Source of the DNA: Volvariella volvacea V23 | Lineage: Eukaryota; Basidiomycota; Agaricomycetes; Agaricales; Pluteaceae | Direction: 5' to 3' | Length of the DNA: 64,000 bases | Assembly: GCA_000349905.1 (NCBI GenBank) | Contig: KB722764.1 | Span: 1 to 64,000, forward strand | Shown: positions 12,654 through 23,712 of the stretch, piece after piece | How positions within the stretch are numbered: the stretch's first letter is position 1 | Layout: the number at the start of each line of letters is the position of its first letter | The notes under the pieces: generated by a model | What the model saw: the letters and a program-made list of their open reading frames with translations, nothing else | Databases searched by the model: none | Told to the model about the DNA's origin: nothing | Position numbers and translations under genes: made by a program

Positions 12654-13687
12654 CTGGAGGAAGGAGGATGGATGAACGTTAATAGCCGTGGTCAGCCACG
12701 ATACGTGTGCACGAGGAGCCAAGGACAAGGTACGTACACAATTACAAATTGACTGCGCGATCCAGGAGTGCCGACGCTTGTTCCCATTACACTCTCAGTC
12801 ATCGAGGTTCAATGCAACTAAGTTCCTTGGCTCAAAGGATCAGAGTCAAATGTCTGTAGTGCTAACGCGTAAGGGTAGGCATTGATTGCGACTCCCTTGA
12901 AATCCATTCCCAGCGCTCAGGATCTCCCGTGACAATGCCTTCATCCGCTTCCCCTTCATCCTTTGGGACATAAAACTCAACAACTATCGAAACCAGCCTC
13001 ATTTTCCATAACAGCAACTACATTTAATAGCATTTGTGTTGCGGTATCTTAGCTGTAGGCGCCTGACTGCAAAGTGTGGGAAATTACCGCCTATGATTAC
13101 CTCCAACACCACCACCGTATCCATCTTAAACTGGTCTTCGGGAGGATTACAAAGTCGTCTGTGAAATCTATCACCTCGCTATGTATACTTCAATACCGAA
13201 TGCCGATACCCGGCTGTATACCTTCAGCAGCATATAGTTGGCCTCGTACTCTATGTCAAGTCGAATTTGAAATACAGTGGATCAATTACTAAAGGAAGCT
13301 CGGCGTCCATTAGATACGACGGATCCGATGCGTTGTTTGGGCCTTCAAAGAATCGCACAAGTTAGGTCGGAAGGGAGCGAGCCTCGAGGTCAGTAACGAC
13401 GACTAGACGCGACTATGCCGTGACCAGCCGTCCTATTTCACAGCATCAGAAGTCGGTTAGATTTCCTTTTTCGTTTTCTTTTTCGGGGCGTCCTGTTGAC
13501 CCTACATATATGACGTGTGCCTTTCTTAATAGCGTTTCCACACTACTATAGGCATTTCTTATGGGTAGTTGGGCTTGATACGATCAGCTCCGGGTTGACA
13601 TATACGTTCCTTCGACGATCTATCTTTTCCACTTTTGGACTCATTCAGTTCGGTCAGTTGTTTCTGTCTGGCCGTGGGATATATAGA
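12654..13687. other. Intergenic region between module 2 and module 3
   Basis: About 1 kb between divergent gene starts. Apart from the motif copies at 12750 and 13688 I see nothing I can support; a T-rich tract lies near 13465-13485. Confidence 0.45.
12750..12760 (+). promoter_or_regulatory. Partial copy of the shared motif upstream of coiled-coil gene 2
   Basis: TGACTGCGCGA on the plus strand, 97 nt upstream of the minus-strand start at 12653. It shares 11 bases with the 19-bp Hsp70 motif and lies in the same relative orientation and nearly the same distance as the copy before coiled-coil gene 3. Confidence 0.4.
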
Positions 13688-13706
13688 ATGACTGCGCGAA
13701 ACGTGC
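13688..13706 (+). promoter_or_regulatory. 19-bp motif upstream of Hsp70-like gene 3
   Basis: ATGACTGCGCGAAACGTGC, the third identical copy, 98 nt before the start at 13786 and preceded by CGTGGGATAT as in the other two. The ATG opens an out-of-frame uORF running to 13921, past the main start codon. Confidence 0.6.
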
Positions 13707-13785
13707 TTGGACGGATTCTTAAAGGAATCGCGCTGCCTGATGATTCCATAGCTTTTATAGCTAATCTTCTCCCTTGTGTCTGCCA

Positions 13786-16265
13786 ATGTCTACTACAAGT
13801 GGTTCCGCCTACAAGGGGGACGAGCGAAAGCTTGTCATTGCAATGGATATTGGGACCACTTTTAGTGGCGTTTCTTACTGGTAGGCTCTCTATCGAGCCT
13901 GTTTTATGGTCGCCCCGCTAATATAAGATTGTAGTTTCCTTGATCCTGGTATTATTCCTATCATCCAAACTGTGCAAAAGTATTTTACTACTAAAATCGA
14001 CATGTTTCATGACGTACTCATTCACATCCAGATATCCAGGTCAGGGAGACACCGGTAGGCACTCAAAGATACCTACTCTCGTTGCATATGGACCCAACGG
14101 CAACGTTCTTGCTGTGGGCGCAGAAGTAGAGGAGGATTCCTTCAAGGAGAGGATCGAGAGGGAGCGGCTGGTCGTAGCAAAGTGGTACGTTAGTCTGCGT
14201 TTCATGGATGAGCGTATAAGTCACATATCGTAACGTACTAGGTTCAAATTGCACCTACGACCTAAGGAGTTGCATTCGTCACAATCCTTCAAAGATATCC
14301 CTCCCCTTCCGCTTGGCAAAACCGCCGTCAGCATATTGGCGGACTTTATGCGCTACTTGTTCAATTGTGCAAAGACATACATCGTCGAGTCGGAATCCAA
14401 GGGTGCCAACGTATGGAAAACGAAGAGGGAAATTGTTTTGACTCACCCGAATGGATGGGAGGGCTCTCAGCAAGATTTAATGCGACGTGCAGCAATCTCT
14501 GCGGGGATCATTGAGAACACGATCGAGGGTCGTGACAGTGTTCGCTTCGTTACTGAAGGGGAGGCCAGTCTCCATTACTGTGTCTCTAAAGGCGTCGTGC
14601 CATCCACATTGCAGGTAGGAATTCCCGGAGCCCATAGCAATCATATCTAATTCAATCACTCTTGCAGAACAACACTTCTGTCCTCGTCGTTGACGCTGGA
14701 GGAGGAACAGTGGATATAAGTGGATACACAAAGCGAGCCGCCGCCAAGCTAAACTTTGAGGAAACCGCTGCTCCTCAATGTAGGTCTGATCGCCCGTGCT
14801 CTGCCTTCTGACGCATAATACTATTATTGGCAGGTTATTTCCACGGATCCGTTTTCGTAACCCAGAACGCGAGGGAGTACTTAACCAGTACACGAGTTCA
14901 TTTAGATCATGTTATACCCACTCACACACTTCAGGCTACTTACGCGGCTCCAAATACCAAAGCGACGCTGCCCTTGATTTATTGACGGAATGTTTCGATA
15001 AAGGCCCCAAGTTGACTTTCCGTAATCCAAACGAACCGAGCTTCATTCGCTTCGGCAGTCTCTTTGACAAAGACCCAAGCTTCAACATTAACATGGGTAA
15101 ACTGAAGCTAGACGGGTGAGGATCCTCCATAAACAAGCCATTATGCTTCATTCACTTCTTTGCCTATTATAGCTCCCAAGTTGCCCGATTCTTCCAACCT
15201 TCCATTGATTGTATCTCCAAGGCCATTCACGACGCCAACTACCAACACAGGATCAAGGTGGGCGCCGTTAGGTCTCGTAACTCTACTCTCACCACTCATT
15301 TACATGTCTATAGTTTGTATTTCTCGTTGGTGGCTTCGCCGAGAGCGACTGGCTCTTCAACTCCATCCGAGGAAAGTTCCAGAGCCAGGGCATTACCATA
15401 TGCCGCCCTGAACAGACTCCGTATGTTTATTGTGATCGGCTGAGGTCCTTTTATTGATCGACGCATCCTGTCATCTAGTGGAAAGGCCGTTTCGGATGGC
15501 GCCATTTCATTTGTTCTTAACAACTACGTCACAGTTCGGGTTTGCAAGTTCACTTACGGCACAGAATGCAGCACCCATTTCGATCCCTTGGATCTTGCTC
15601 ATGTTCAACGGAAGTCATCTGTATATGTGGGCCTCGATGGTTCACGTATGGTCCCCAAGTGTTTTTCCATCATCCTCCCCAAGGTTCCTGTTCAACATTG
15701 TTTTCATGCACAGGGCTAACTCAATCAAATAGGGCACTAAAGTGTCTGAGACCGAGGAGTTTAGGCAACCATTCTATACTAACTATCAATCACACAGCAA
15801 CATTACGGTTGAGTGTGAGATACTTCGGTACCATGGAACCCTTGTACAGCCTAAATGGGTTACTGATGGTTGGTTTACCGCATTATTAAAATGCGCACAG
15901 CTGATTATTTTTAGGCAATCCATCCGAGTGGAAAGTAATGCGTGCAGTTGATGCCGATTCAGAGGCATTCAGAAATATAGCAAACGAAGAATTCAACTTT
16001 ACCACAGGAAGAACTTACTATCGGGTTCACTATGACATTGTTATTCTATTTGGCCTTACAGAGTTAAAAGCACAAATCGCTTGGAGGGAAAATGTATGTG
16101 CTTTTCTTCATGATATGATTTTTGTGATTTAATAGTACTTGCTTTATAACTATAGGGGGTAGAAAAAAGGTAGGCAAACATCTCTGGTGTTATTACTTCA
16201 TTGCCATTAATGATATGACTAGGAGCCCTGCTAGGATTATTTATGATGAAAATAACCAGTATTGA
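13786..16265 (+). CDS. Hsp70-like ATPase (HSPA12-type), copy 3 of 3
   Basis: Fourteen exons: 13786-13880, 13935-13979, 14032-14184, 14242-14614, 14668-14779, 14834-14887, 14935-15115, 15173-15257, 15314-15420, 15479-15683, 15733-15868, 15915-16093, 16156-16169 and 16223-16265, giving 593 residues and no stop. Motifs: MDIGTTFSGVSY near residue 20, VVDAGGGTVDIS near 230, LVGGFAESDWLF near 370. Tyr to Phe in the first loop (GTTF) and Glu to Val in the C-terminal GVEKR are copy-specific. Splice sites are conserved throughout while introns have diverged, so selection has kept the protein. It converges on the third coiled-coil gene, with 330 bp between stops. Confidence 0.88.
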
Positions 16266-16595
16266 TTTTGTATGGCACATTCTGTAACTGGTTTTTGTGT
16301 GTCAATCATTATTCGTGATGCTCAAAACTCTGCAATGAATTTGTATTTTTGAAGTAAATGCTTTCAGCTTCAGGCCAAAGTTAAAATAATTTGCAAATAA
16401 TGAGCTAATGAATAATATATAACACAAGACTTTATATGCGCCTACTTAGACTTTCTGGCTTTATTGTTTGCACTTGCATATAACCTACAGTATTTTTTCA
16501 CTATTTAAGCTCTATCAAATCACAGCAGCACTGAACCAAATCTAGATATCTTGACTTTTGTGATTATAAAAAGCTTATCCCTAATGCCCTTAAAC
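16266..16595. other. Shared 3' intergenic region, module 3
   Basis: AT-rich 330 bp between the convergent stop codons. No gene seen; it corresponds to 4073-4482 and 10743-11022 in the other modules. Confidence 0.5.
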
Positions 16596-18480
16596 CTACA
16601 ATTTTTCAATGTTGTCAAATGCATCTTCCAAAACGACCTTGGCCTTGAGAATGGTTTTGGATGACCCTCCTGGAGGAACAAGGCCCAATCCCAATTCAGT
16701 TGTACACAAGATGTTTCTAGCTGCCAGCTGTGGCTTGAGGAAATCATCCGTGTCAGCACGATCTGAATCAAAGACCTGGTTGGCCCCAAACCAAAGAACC
16801 TTTGCTTCACCCAGAACTGTACCCTCGAGTAGTGCTTGATTCAGTTGCAATGTCTTGGTCGCAATCAGTAAGAGGTGATGCGCATGGTGCTGCACCTTGT
16901 CTTTGATATATCCAGGCGCCCAACCGCATAGGCTCAGTAACGAACCAACACTCTGAGATAAATCCAAGTGACAAGCCTCGACCTCTTTGTCGCTGATGAA
17001 TCGTTTCCGAATTTGTGACCTGCTCATGACTCGCCACCTCATGGCGGTGAAAGGATCTGAGGGAATGAGGTCCAAATATACACGGAGACGTGGCTCACCC
17101 ACCTGATGAGCAAAGTCCTTGGTACATCTCTCTTAGAAATGAATCGACGTTCGGGTTGAAGGGGCACCATGAACGAGCATAGAAGCCCACGGACTCAGCC
17201 ATGACGGCCTGGAGTGCTATCTGGATTCGTAGCTCCCCCGTCTCGTCATCGGGAGGAGTGGACTGATTGGCGAGATTGCGTAGGAACTGTGGCGGCAGAC
17301 AGTTTCCAAAGCGGTGCAAGAGCTGCTCGCAGTAGGCATTAGGAATGACGGTGCGCCCACCAGAGCTGAAATCGAGCGAATCGACGATCACAGAGCACGT
17401 CTGGGATATCTCTTGATTCACCATCTCCACCATCTGCTTCAGCTCGACGTCCGAGTTTTTGTTCGTTCGCGAGAGGTAGGACTCGACCATCTTGAGCTCG
17501 TCTGCGCGTTGGTTGAGGAGCTCGGTCGAGTGGCGTAACTTTTCGTTGACGGCTTGTAGTTGCCTTTGAAGGTCGATCGTCTCCCTCTGCGACTTGAGCA
17601 GGGACTTTTTAGTCGAATCGAGTTCTGCGGATGTTTCCTTCCACGCTTTTTCGTTCCGTTTTGCCTCGATTTGGAGACTCTTGACCCCCTGAAATACGGT
17701 GATTAGTGACTCACGCTTTGAAGAGAGGGAGGCCTACTTTTTCCAGTTCCTTTAATTTACGAACATCCTGCTGATGTTGATCTGACATGCGACGTAACAC
17801 TTGTTCCTTTTTTCTTATTTCCTCATCTTTGCGTTTCAAATCCCGCAAGAGGTTATCGGGGTTGTGCTGTTAATCAGATTAGGGATGCAGATATCGCTGA
17901 TAAATGATAGGTAGGCAATTCACCCTCTTGTCAGCCCGCTTCATATCCGGGACGGCTTCCTGCTCACGAGATTTTGATGCTTTTGCCTCACCACCGCGCT
18001 GCCCTCCAGGATTCTACGTGTAGCCACTTAGTTGCATAATTAGATAACTACTGCGGACGTTACCTTTTTATCCGATTCGTTTTGAGCTCTAGCTGCGCCC
18101 AAATGAGGCATCTTTTGTTGGGGGTCATCGCAGTCCCTATCTTGCGATGCGCCATCCGCTGCTTGCGGATCTGGTGCAGGCTGACTATTCTGTACATCGA
18201 CTCTATCCGCGGGAGGATCCTGAGGCCGTGGGTGTTGTTTTTCTGTTTGAGCACACGAGGTATCCACGCGTCCCGCGCCCACTGTTTGGACATCTGAATG
18301 TTCCTTCAACAACGAGTGTGGTATCGGGTGTACGTCGAACGCCTCACCTGTATTACTCTGATCCCTAATGTCGGCGTTCTTAACAGCATCGGGTGCTCCC
18401 TTATCATGAATCAGACTCTCGTCGTCTGAATCGGGGCCTGTCCTAAGTGACACCTTTGCGCCGTTTGTAATGGTGGCCAT
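16596..18480 (-). CDS. Coiled-coil protein, copy 3 of 3, convergent partner of Hsp70-like gene 3
   Basis: Five exons on minus: 18064-18480, 17924-18013, 17738-17866, 17103-17688 and 16596-17056, open for 560 residues. The first about 140 residues are acidic and disordered-looking (Asp/Gln/Pro-rich) and share nothing visible with copies 1 and 2. A Lys/Glu-rich segment follows, then the coiled coil with LLNQRADELKMVESYLSRTN and ELKQMVEMVNQEISQTC, and the conserved C-terminal part with LLSLCGWAPGYIKDK, ATKTLQLNQALLEGTVLGE, TTELGLGL and TILKAKVVLED. The coiled-coil to C-terminal exons add up to 1047 nt, the same as in copy 2. No named domain recognised; a partner role for the neighbouring ATPase is inference. 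Confidence 0.75.
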
Positions 18481-19361
18481 ATTGCTTATCTAGCGAGAGA
18501 GAGCTGAGTAGGTGATAGTGACGATAGTCAAACCGCAGTTGTGAAGGCCGCAAGATATAGTACAGCACTATGGGTGGACTGCGTGACTGCGCGAATGGAA
18601 TAGTCATAGGCGCTTATCAGCCCACGAGGCGTTCATCGACTCTCGGACCGTGGCTTGGTGCGTCCTGAACCGAATTGTGAACGAAAACACTGCGATTATA
18701 TTATACTTATGCAATTGCCAATATCTTGAGCAAGCACTTTATCTACACCTTGACCACTTTCGCGCTGCGTTGAGCTTCTCCATCCAGAAAGAAAAAGGGA
18801 TACGGTAAGTCGTGAAAAATATAGTCTTGGTATGCGAACAATGCGAAGGTTGTACTGAGCGACTATCACCATTCGTTATCGTCGCTACAGGGTGGTGGAG
18901 TCGAGGTGAACGGAAATCAGTTGTGGGAAACGGCGGCGCGGGAAAGCCTCCGTCCGGCTTGGCTTGGCACCGAGCTTTTCCTCGCACCCGCCATGCAAAA
19001 CCCTCCGCAGTGGGCGCATACCAACGACTCGCGCAGCGCCCAGCAGCGCTTTCGCGTCCTCAAGCTGATCGGCTGCTCCGATGCTTAAAATAAAGACGCT
19101 TGAAGATGCATGTCGTTGACTCCTCGTGGCCTCAGGTACTGAAATACCTTCGGAGGAAACTCCCAGGTTCTTTTCGCTTGTCCTCGACTCGGGCTTTGGT
19201 CTTGGTTTCCATCTTTTAGCTCCTCCATCACTTCCGCTTTGTATAGACGGGTTTACGATACCCTCTCCATCTCTCCCTCTCGCTTGGATACGTATCAGCA
19301 AGGACAAGGACGCGTCATTTCATTTTGTACTCGACCAGGAAGCTCACTGTACATCGTACTT
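18481..19361. other. Intergenic region, coiled-coil gene 3 to glycosyltransferase gene
   Basis: About 880 bp between divergent gene starts. It holds the motif copy at 18584. ORFs here lack protein-like composition and are ignored. Confidence 0.4.
18584..18595 (+). promoter_or_regulatory. Partial copy of the shared motif upstream of coiled-coil gene 3
   Basis: TGACTGCGCGAA, 12 bases shared with the Hsp70 motif, 104 nt upstream of the minus-strand start codon at 18480. It lacks the ATG present in the Hsp70 copies (GTG here), which argues that the conserved unit is a DNA site rather than a uORF start. Confidence 0.4.
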
Positions 19362-21926
19362 ATGGTGGAAGAGATCGGGAGCTGGGGATGGAAGTTGAGT
19401 AGACGCGTAAATGTTCGTCGTGCATCATACGAGTACAGGGCTCTTGAAGGAGGTGCGGATTACGATACGACTCGCAGCAAGTCTCCCCCTCTATCATCGT
19501 TTCTGTTATCCTCTCCGATTTGCCTATCACTCTCCGTTCTTAGACGTTACATCTGCCACTGCCTTTATCATCATCTTACCCCACGAAGAATCTTCCATGC
19601 TCTCGTTCTGTCCTGTGCATTGCTACTTTTTGCGTTGTTTTTTGTTGTGATATGGTTCAGGAGAAGAGGTGTACCAGCAGATTACGAAGTGTTTAGAGAG
19701 TACGAGAGGAGGATTATGGAGAATCGGTATGGAGATGGCGTTGGAGAACGGTATTTGAGGTTCCCGGAACATCTATGGGGGCATGGATTCAACAATGTAC
19801 TACAAGAAACGTGAGTTTTTAGTTTTCATCCTTTTCTATTTCCTTCAATTCATCATGCCTTGCGCGCATAGATTCCTAATGTCCTACTTGGCATATCTAA
19901 CGAACCGATCCTACGTATTCGAGGAATATACCTGGTCGCGAAGCTCACCCTTTTACTGGACAATAGACGAAGGCTCCAAGCTTCGGCCTTCTCGGATCCC
20001 TCTCACTGCTTTTCTCTCTGGATATATCGTCGGAAGGCCTATATCGTCTATCTCAGCTGCTAACCTATCCATACAAGATACAACAATGCCTTCGCCACAA
20101 GGCTCCCCTTCACTATCCGCAGATTCTACTCCACGTTCGCGGCATTCAGTACGAGACTATCCGACTCCCGGCCCTTTATCTGTTAATGTGGATCTTTGGC
20201 GTCGAGTTTGCTCCAATGAAGATGTGGTTGTCGTTAGCTCGGAGGATATGCCCGAGGAGCCCGTAGACGGACAGGCCTTGGTGGAGTGGTGGGTCGAGAA
20301 GCTCACGAGGGGTGACATCGCAAGGGCAAAGTGCGTGCAAGTTGACGGTATTGAGAGAAGGAAGAGAGCCGAGCCGATTTTCGACAAACAGTAAGCGTCC
20401 CTAGCTTCACCAATCCCCGCCTATATCAACACGGCTTTGGTTTATCGCTGACCACCTTTCCTGTCGTCGTCTTTTCGTTTGCCTGCAGCCTATTTGGAAG
20501 TCCGAGAATACACTCACTTTTGCCTGGCCTTCTATCATCTCCTATAATAACCCACTTTGGCTGGTCGCCACTCATCAACATGGTGCTATCCAAGAACTGG
20601 GACCTTCTCAAACCCGAACTCGGCATCAGCAATTCGACACAAGCCATCTCAGCTGCTCCAAAAGAACGGCGCCCACCTCCACTCTCAACCCAACCCACAG
20701 TGGGGCCGCCGTCGCCGCCGTCGCGAAATACCACGCAACCCGTACTCAGATTCCCCGGGATGCTCGCCGTCCACCTCCGGAGAGGCGACTATGGGCGGCA
20801 TTGTCCCCGATTGGCGAGCTGGGGGAGCATGTACATGGGCGTGAACAGGTTGCCGTCTCTAGCCGACCGCTTTGAGCCTTGGAGAGCCTTCTCCCATCAG
20901 GACGATGGGCTGGATGAGAGCGGGTTGGGATTTGCAGGAAACGTCCAAGGGCAAGGGCAAGGGCAATCGCAAGGACAAAGTTTAGTCGGCGATTCGTCTT
21001 CGAGTCCGACAAGGCTGCAGGAACAAGATGCGTGGCTGGGGTGGTGGAGCTGGGACTGGCTGTGGTCGTGGTTCGGGAGCAGGAGTGGATCTGCCTCGTC
21101 TGCCGAGGCACGAGGGAACGCGATATCGTCTGTCCTGAGGGACCGAGATTTCTCGGACTTGGATATGGAGAATTGGTTTTTCGAGGACGCGTTGGCGGGT
21201 GACAGAAATAGGACTGGGGTTAGTGCGTTCGAAAGAGGAGACGGAGCAAAGCGGTCATTGCACTCGTTTAGGCCTAGGGCTGCCACGAGCTCTAGCCAAA
21301 ATCGGGAACAGAGGACACAGGTGCCGCCGGTTGAGTTGTTGGAGTATTACACGCGGCACTGTTTCCCCTCAATCTCGGAGATTAGACAGCGGCTCAAGGA
21401 CGTACGTGAAGAATCACTGGCCCATTCCCATTCTGGGCATGCAGGTCGTGTGGATGGGATTGAGCATGATGCGCTTCGGAGGGTGTATATCCTTACGAAT
21501 GGGAGTGGACGAGATCCGTGGACGAAGGAGCTGAAAGAGGGATTGTTGGAGGATGGATGGGAGGAGGTGGTTGTGGGAGGCGACTTGGACTCTGATGTTC
21601 GCGGGGAATTGACGTTGAACGCATATGCGGGTGGTGATGATGGCGTTTATAGGGAGAGTCAGAGTGAGCGAGTGGGAGGGCACGACGACCACGAAGCGCT
21701 GATGGTTGGAAAGAAGGAGGTTGAGGGCGTTATGATCGCTGTTGATATGGCTATTGCTCAGGGAGCTGATGTATTTGTTGGGAACGGGGTAAGTCGTTTC
21801 GTGCTTTTGACTGTTTCTGAACCGGTCTGATTTTTTGTGCGCATATAGTTTTCCAGCGCAACTGCTAATATCGTACTATTAAGACTAGCTAATGGAAAAG
21901 ACATGTCTACTAATAGGTTTTTGTAA
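19362..21926 (+). CDS. Membrane-anchored O-fucosyltransferase-like glycosyltransferase
   Basis: Four exons: 19362-19810, 19872-20390, 20489-21788 and 21849-21926, giving 781 residues. A short cytosolic N-terminus is followed by a hydrophobic segment near residues 74-96 (HALVLSCALLLFALFFVVIW), so a type II Golgi/ER membrane protein. The nucleotide-sugar signature VHLRRGDY is near residue 420, as in the GDP-fucose O-fucosyltransferase fold. A late block with VYILTN and AVDMAIAQGADVFVGNG matches the C-terminal half of that fold, and FSSATANIVLLRLANG closes it. Expected role: transfer of a sugar, probably fucose or a relative, to protein or glycan in the secretory pathway; the acceptor is unknown. 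About 200 low-complexity residues (Gly/Gln- and Ser-rich) separate the two conserved blocks, a large insert. The start at 19362 is the first in-frame ATG of the open exon. Confidence 0.75.
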
Positions 21927-22061
21927 TTCACCTACACCCCGCACGGGCGTCTATCACCATGGTGCCACTGGAGTGGAGTGAGCGGCAGATACCGAAACTC
22001 ATCCTCACTGCGGCCTGAGGCTACGGTATCACCGCGTCTCAACCCAGACTGCAACAGCCGA

Positions 22062-23712
22062 ATGTCCACGATCCAGCAAGCTCCCTCTAGCGTCGTCTCC
22101 ACCATCGACTTTGAACCATTCTTGAAAGGCTCTGATGCGGATAAGAAACGGGTTGGAGAGCAGATCGTACAGTCATTCAAAGATGTGGGGTTTGTGTGTC
22201 TTTTGAATCATGGCTTGGATTGGGAGAAGGTCGAGAGGATGTTTGAATGGGTGCGTATCCGTGTCTGAAGTACTTGAGTGCGAATCGGATGGGTGGTGGT
22301 ATAGTGGGTGGGATGTTGGAGGTATCCGGGTAGATTCGATTTGAGGGTCACTTGGTGGTCGTGATTGAGCTCGACGAATAACACGATACCATCGTTTGCT
22401 TTCATAGTCGAAGCGATTCTTTGATCTCCCAATGGAAACCAAGATGCTAGCACCTCATCCAGCTTCAGGAACACACCACCGAGGTTCGTTCTCTCCCTTC
22501 TTCGTGTCTCATGGGAGAGCGGCTGACATCACTTTACAATCAGGCTATTCCCCACTCGGCCAAGAGAAAGCTTCACAACACATCTACGATGCCGCAGCAC
22601 TAGCAGAACACCGATCCAAAGCGCCGGACGTAAAGGAAACTTTTGATTGTGGGCGAGAAGACGACCCCGCGATGCCGAACATATGGTTGTCTGAAGACGT
22701 TTTACCTGGATTTAGGCAGGCGTGCTTGGAGTATTTTTGGGTGCGTCTCTGGAGGTTGCGTATGCTTTTGCTCCCTATCTGAGCGACTTGATAGACGTGC
22801 TTTGAAATCGAGAAGACCCTCCTTCGAGCACTGGCACTTGGATTTGGACTTGAAGAGGAGTACTTTCTGCCGTTCCATACTGCGCCGGATAATCAATTAA
22901 GGCTGCTACATTACCCAAAGTTCGTATTCAATTGCTTCTCTTTAGTTATCCTTACTTCAGCTTCTGATACACAGCGTATCTTTCGAGGATCTACGAGCAA
23001 ACAAAATTATCCGAGTTGACGGACACACTGATTTTGGCTCGATGACGGTTCGTCCGAGTGTGCCCAAATGATGCACCCACTTATACGCGGTTAGATTATG
23101 GCCCAGGATGACATAGGAGGGCTTGAAGTCGAACACCCCAGTCAACCCGGGAACTTCGTGGTAAGCACACCATTCAGCTTCGCCATTTCACTGCTGATGT
23201 TCGTTCATTCCCAGCCTGTCCCGCCTGTTCCTTGTTCCTTGGTAGTCAATGCAGGGGACTTTATGATGCGATGTACGACTCTTTTTGGAGATGGAGCTGG
23301 CTGGCTGATAAACAAATAGGGTCGAATGATACAATCAAAAGCACGATGCACCGTGTTCGTGCACCACTGAATTTCGTTGGAGAGAGAGTCCCGGACCGGT
23401 ATTCCATTCCATACGTAAACCCCATCGCCACTCATGCTTGCTCATGGCTAACCTAAAGTCCCTTCATTCTAGTTTTGTGCCGCGGTGAGTTCTTTGTCGT
23501 GCTGCACATCGTCGTGTTCTGACTGGATCTGCTGGTAGGATTTTTCGACAGTGGTTGATTGCATCCCGGGAACCTGGTCGGAAAATCGACCAAAGTTGTA
23601 TGAGCCGATCTCGGTGGGTCATTTATCAGGAATCCCTTGTTTCCCGAGAGTTTATTAAGACTCGTCACAGGCGGGAGGCTATGTGTTGAAACGCTTGGCA
23701 GCCATTTACTGA
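22062..23712 (+). CDS. 2-oxoglutarate/Fe(II)-dependent dioxygenase, isopenicillin N synthase-like
   Basis: Eleven exons: 22062-22250, 22408-22483, 22544-22740, 22795-22919, 22975-23047, 23095-23160, 23215-23272, 23320-23414, 23473-23484, 23539-23613 and 23671-23712, open for 335 residues. The N-terminal part carries the non-haem dioxygenase pattern (VGFVCLLNHGL, then THHRGYSPLGQEK). Iron ligands are His213 and Asp215 in GHTDFGSMT and His272 in STMHRVRAP; Arg288 and Ser290 in DRYSIPYF fit the 2-oxoglutarate-binding R-x-S. The catalytic set is complete, so an active oxygenase is expected; the substrate cannot be read. Exon 9 is only 12 nt. The last splice (23614-23670) is chosen over reading through because it restores the family-typical end VLKRLAAIY. 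It starts 135 bp after the glycosyltransferase stop on the same strand. Confidence 0.85.

Noticed and set aside
12654..12728. Longer N-terminus for coiled-coil gene 2
   Set aside because: Possible but unsupported; the downstream ATG gives motif spacing like that of copy 3.
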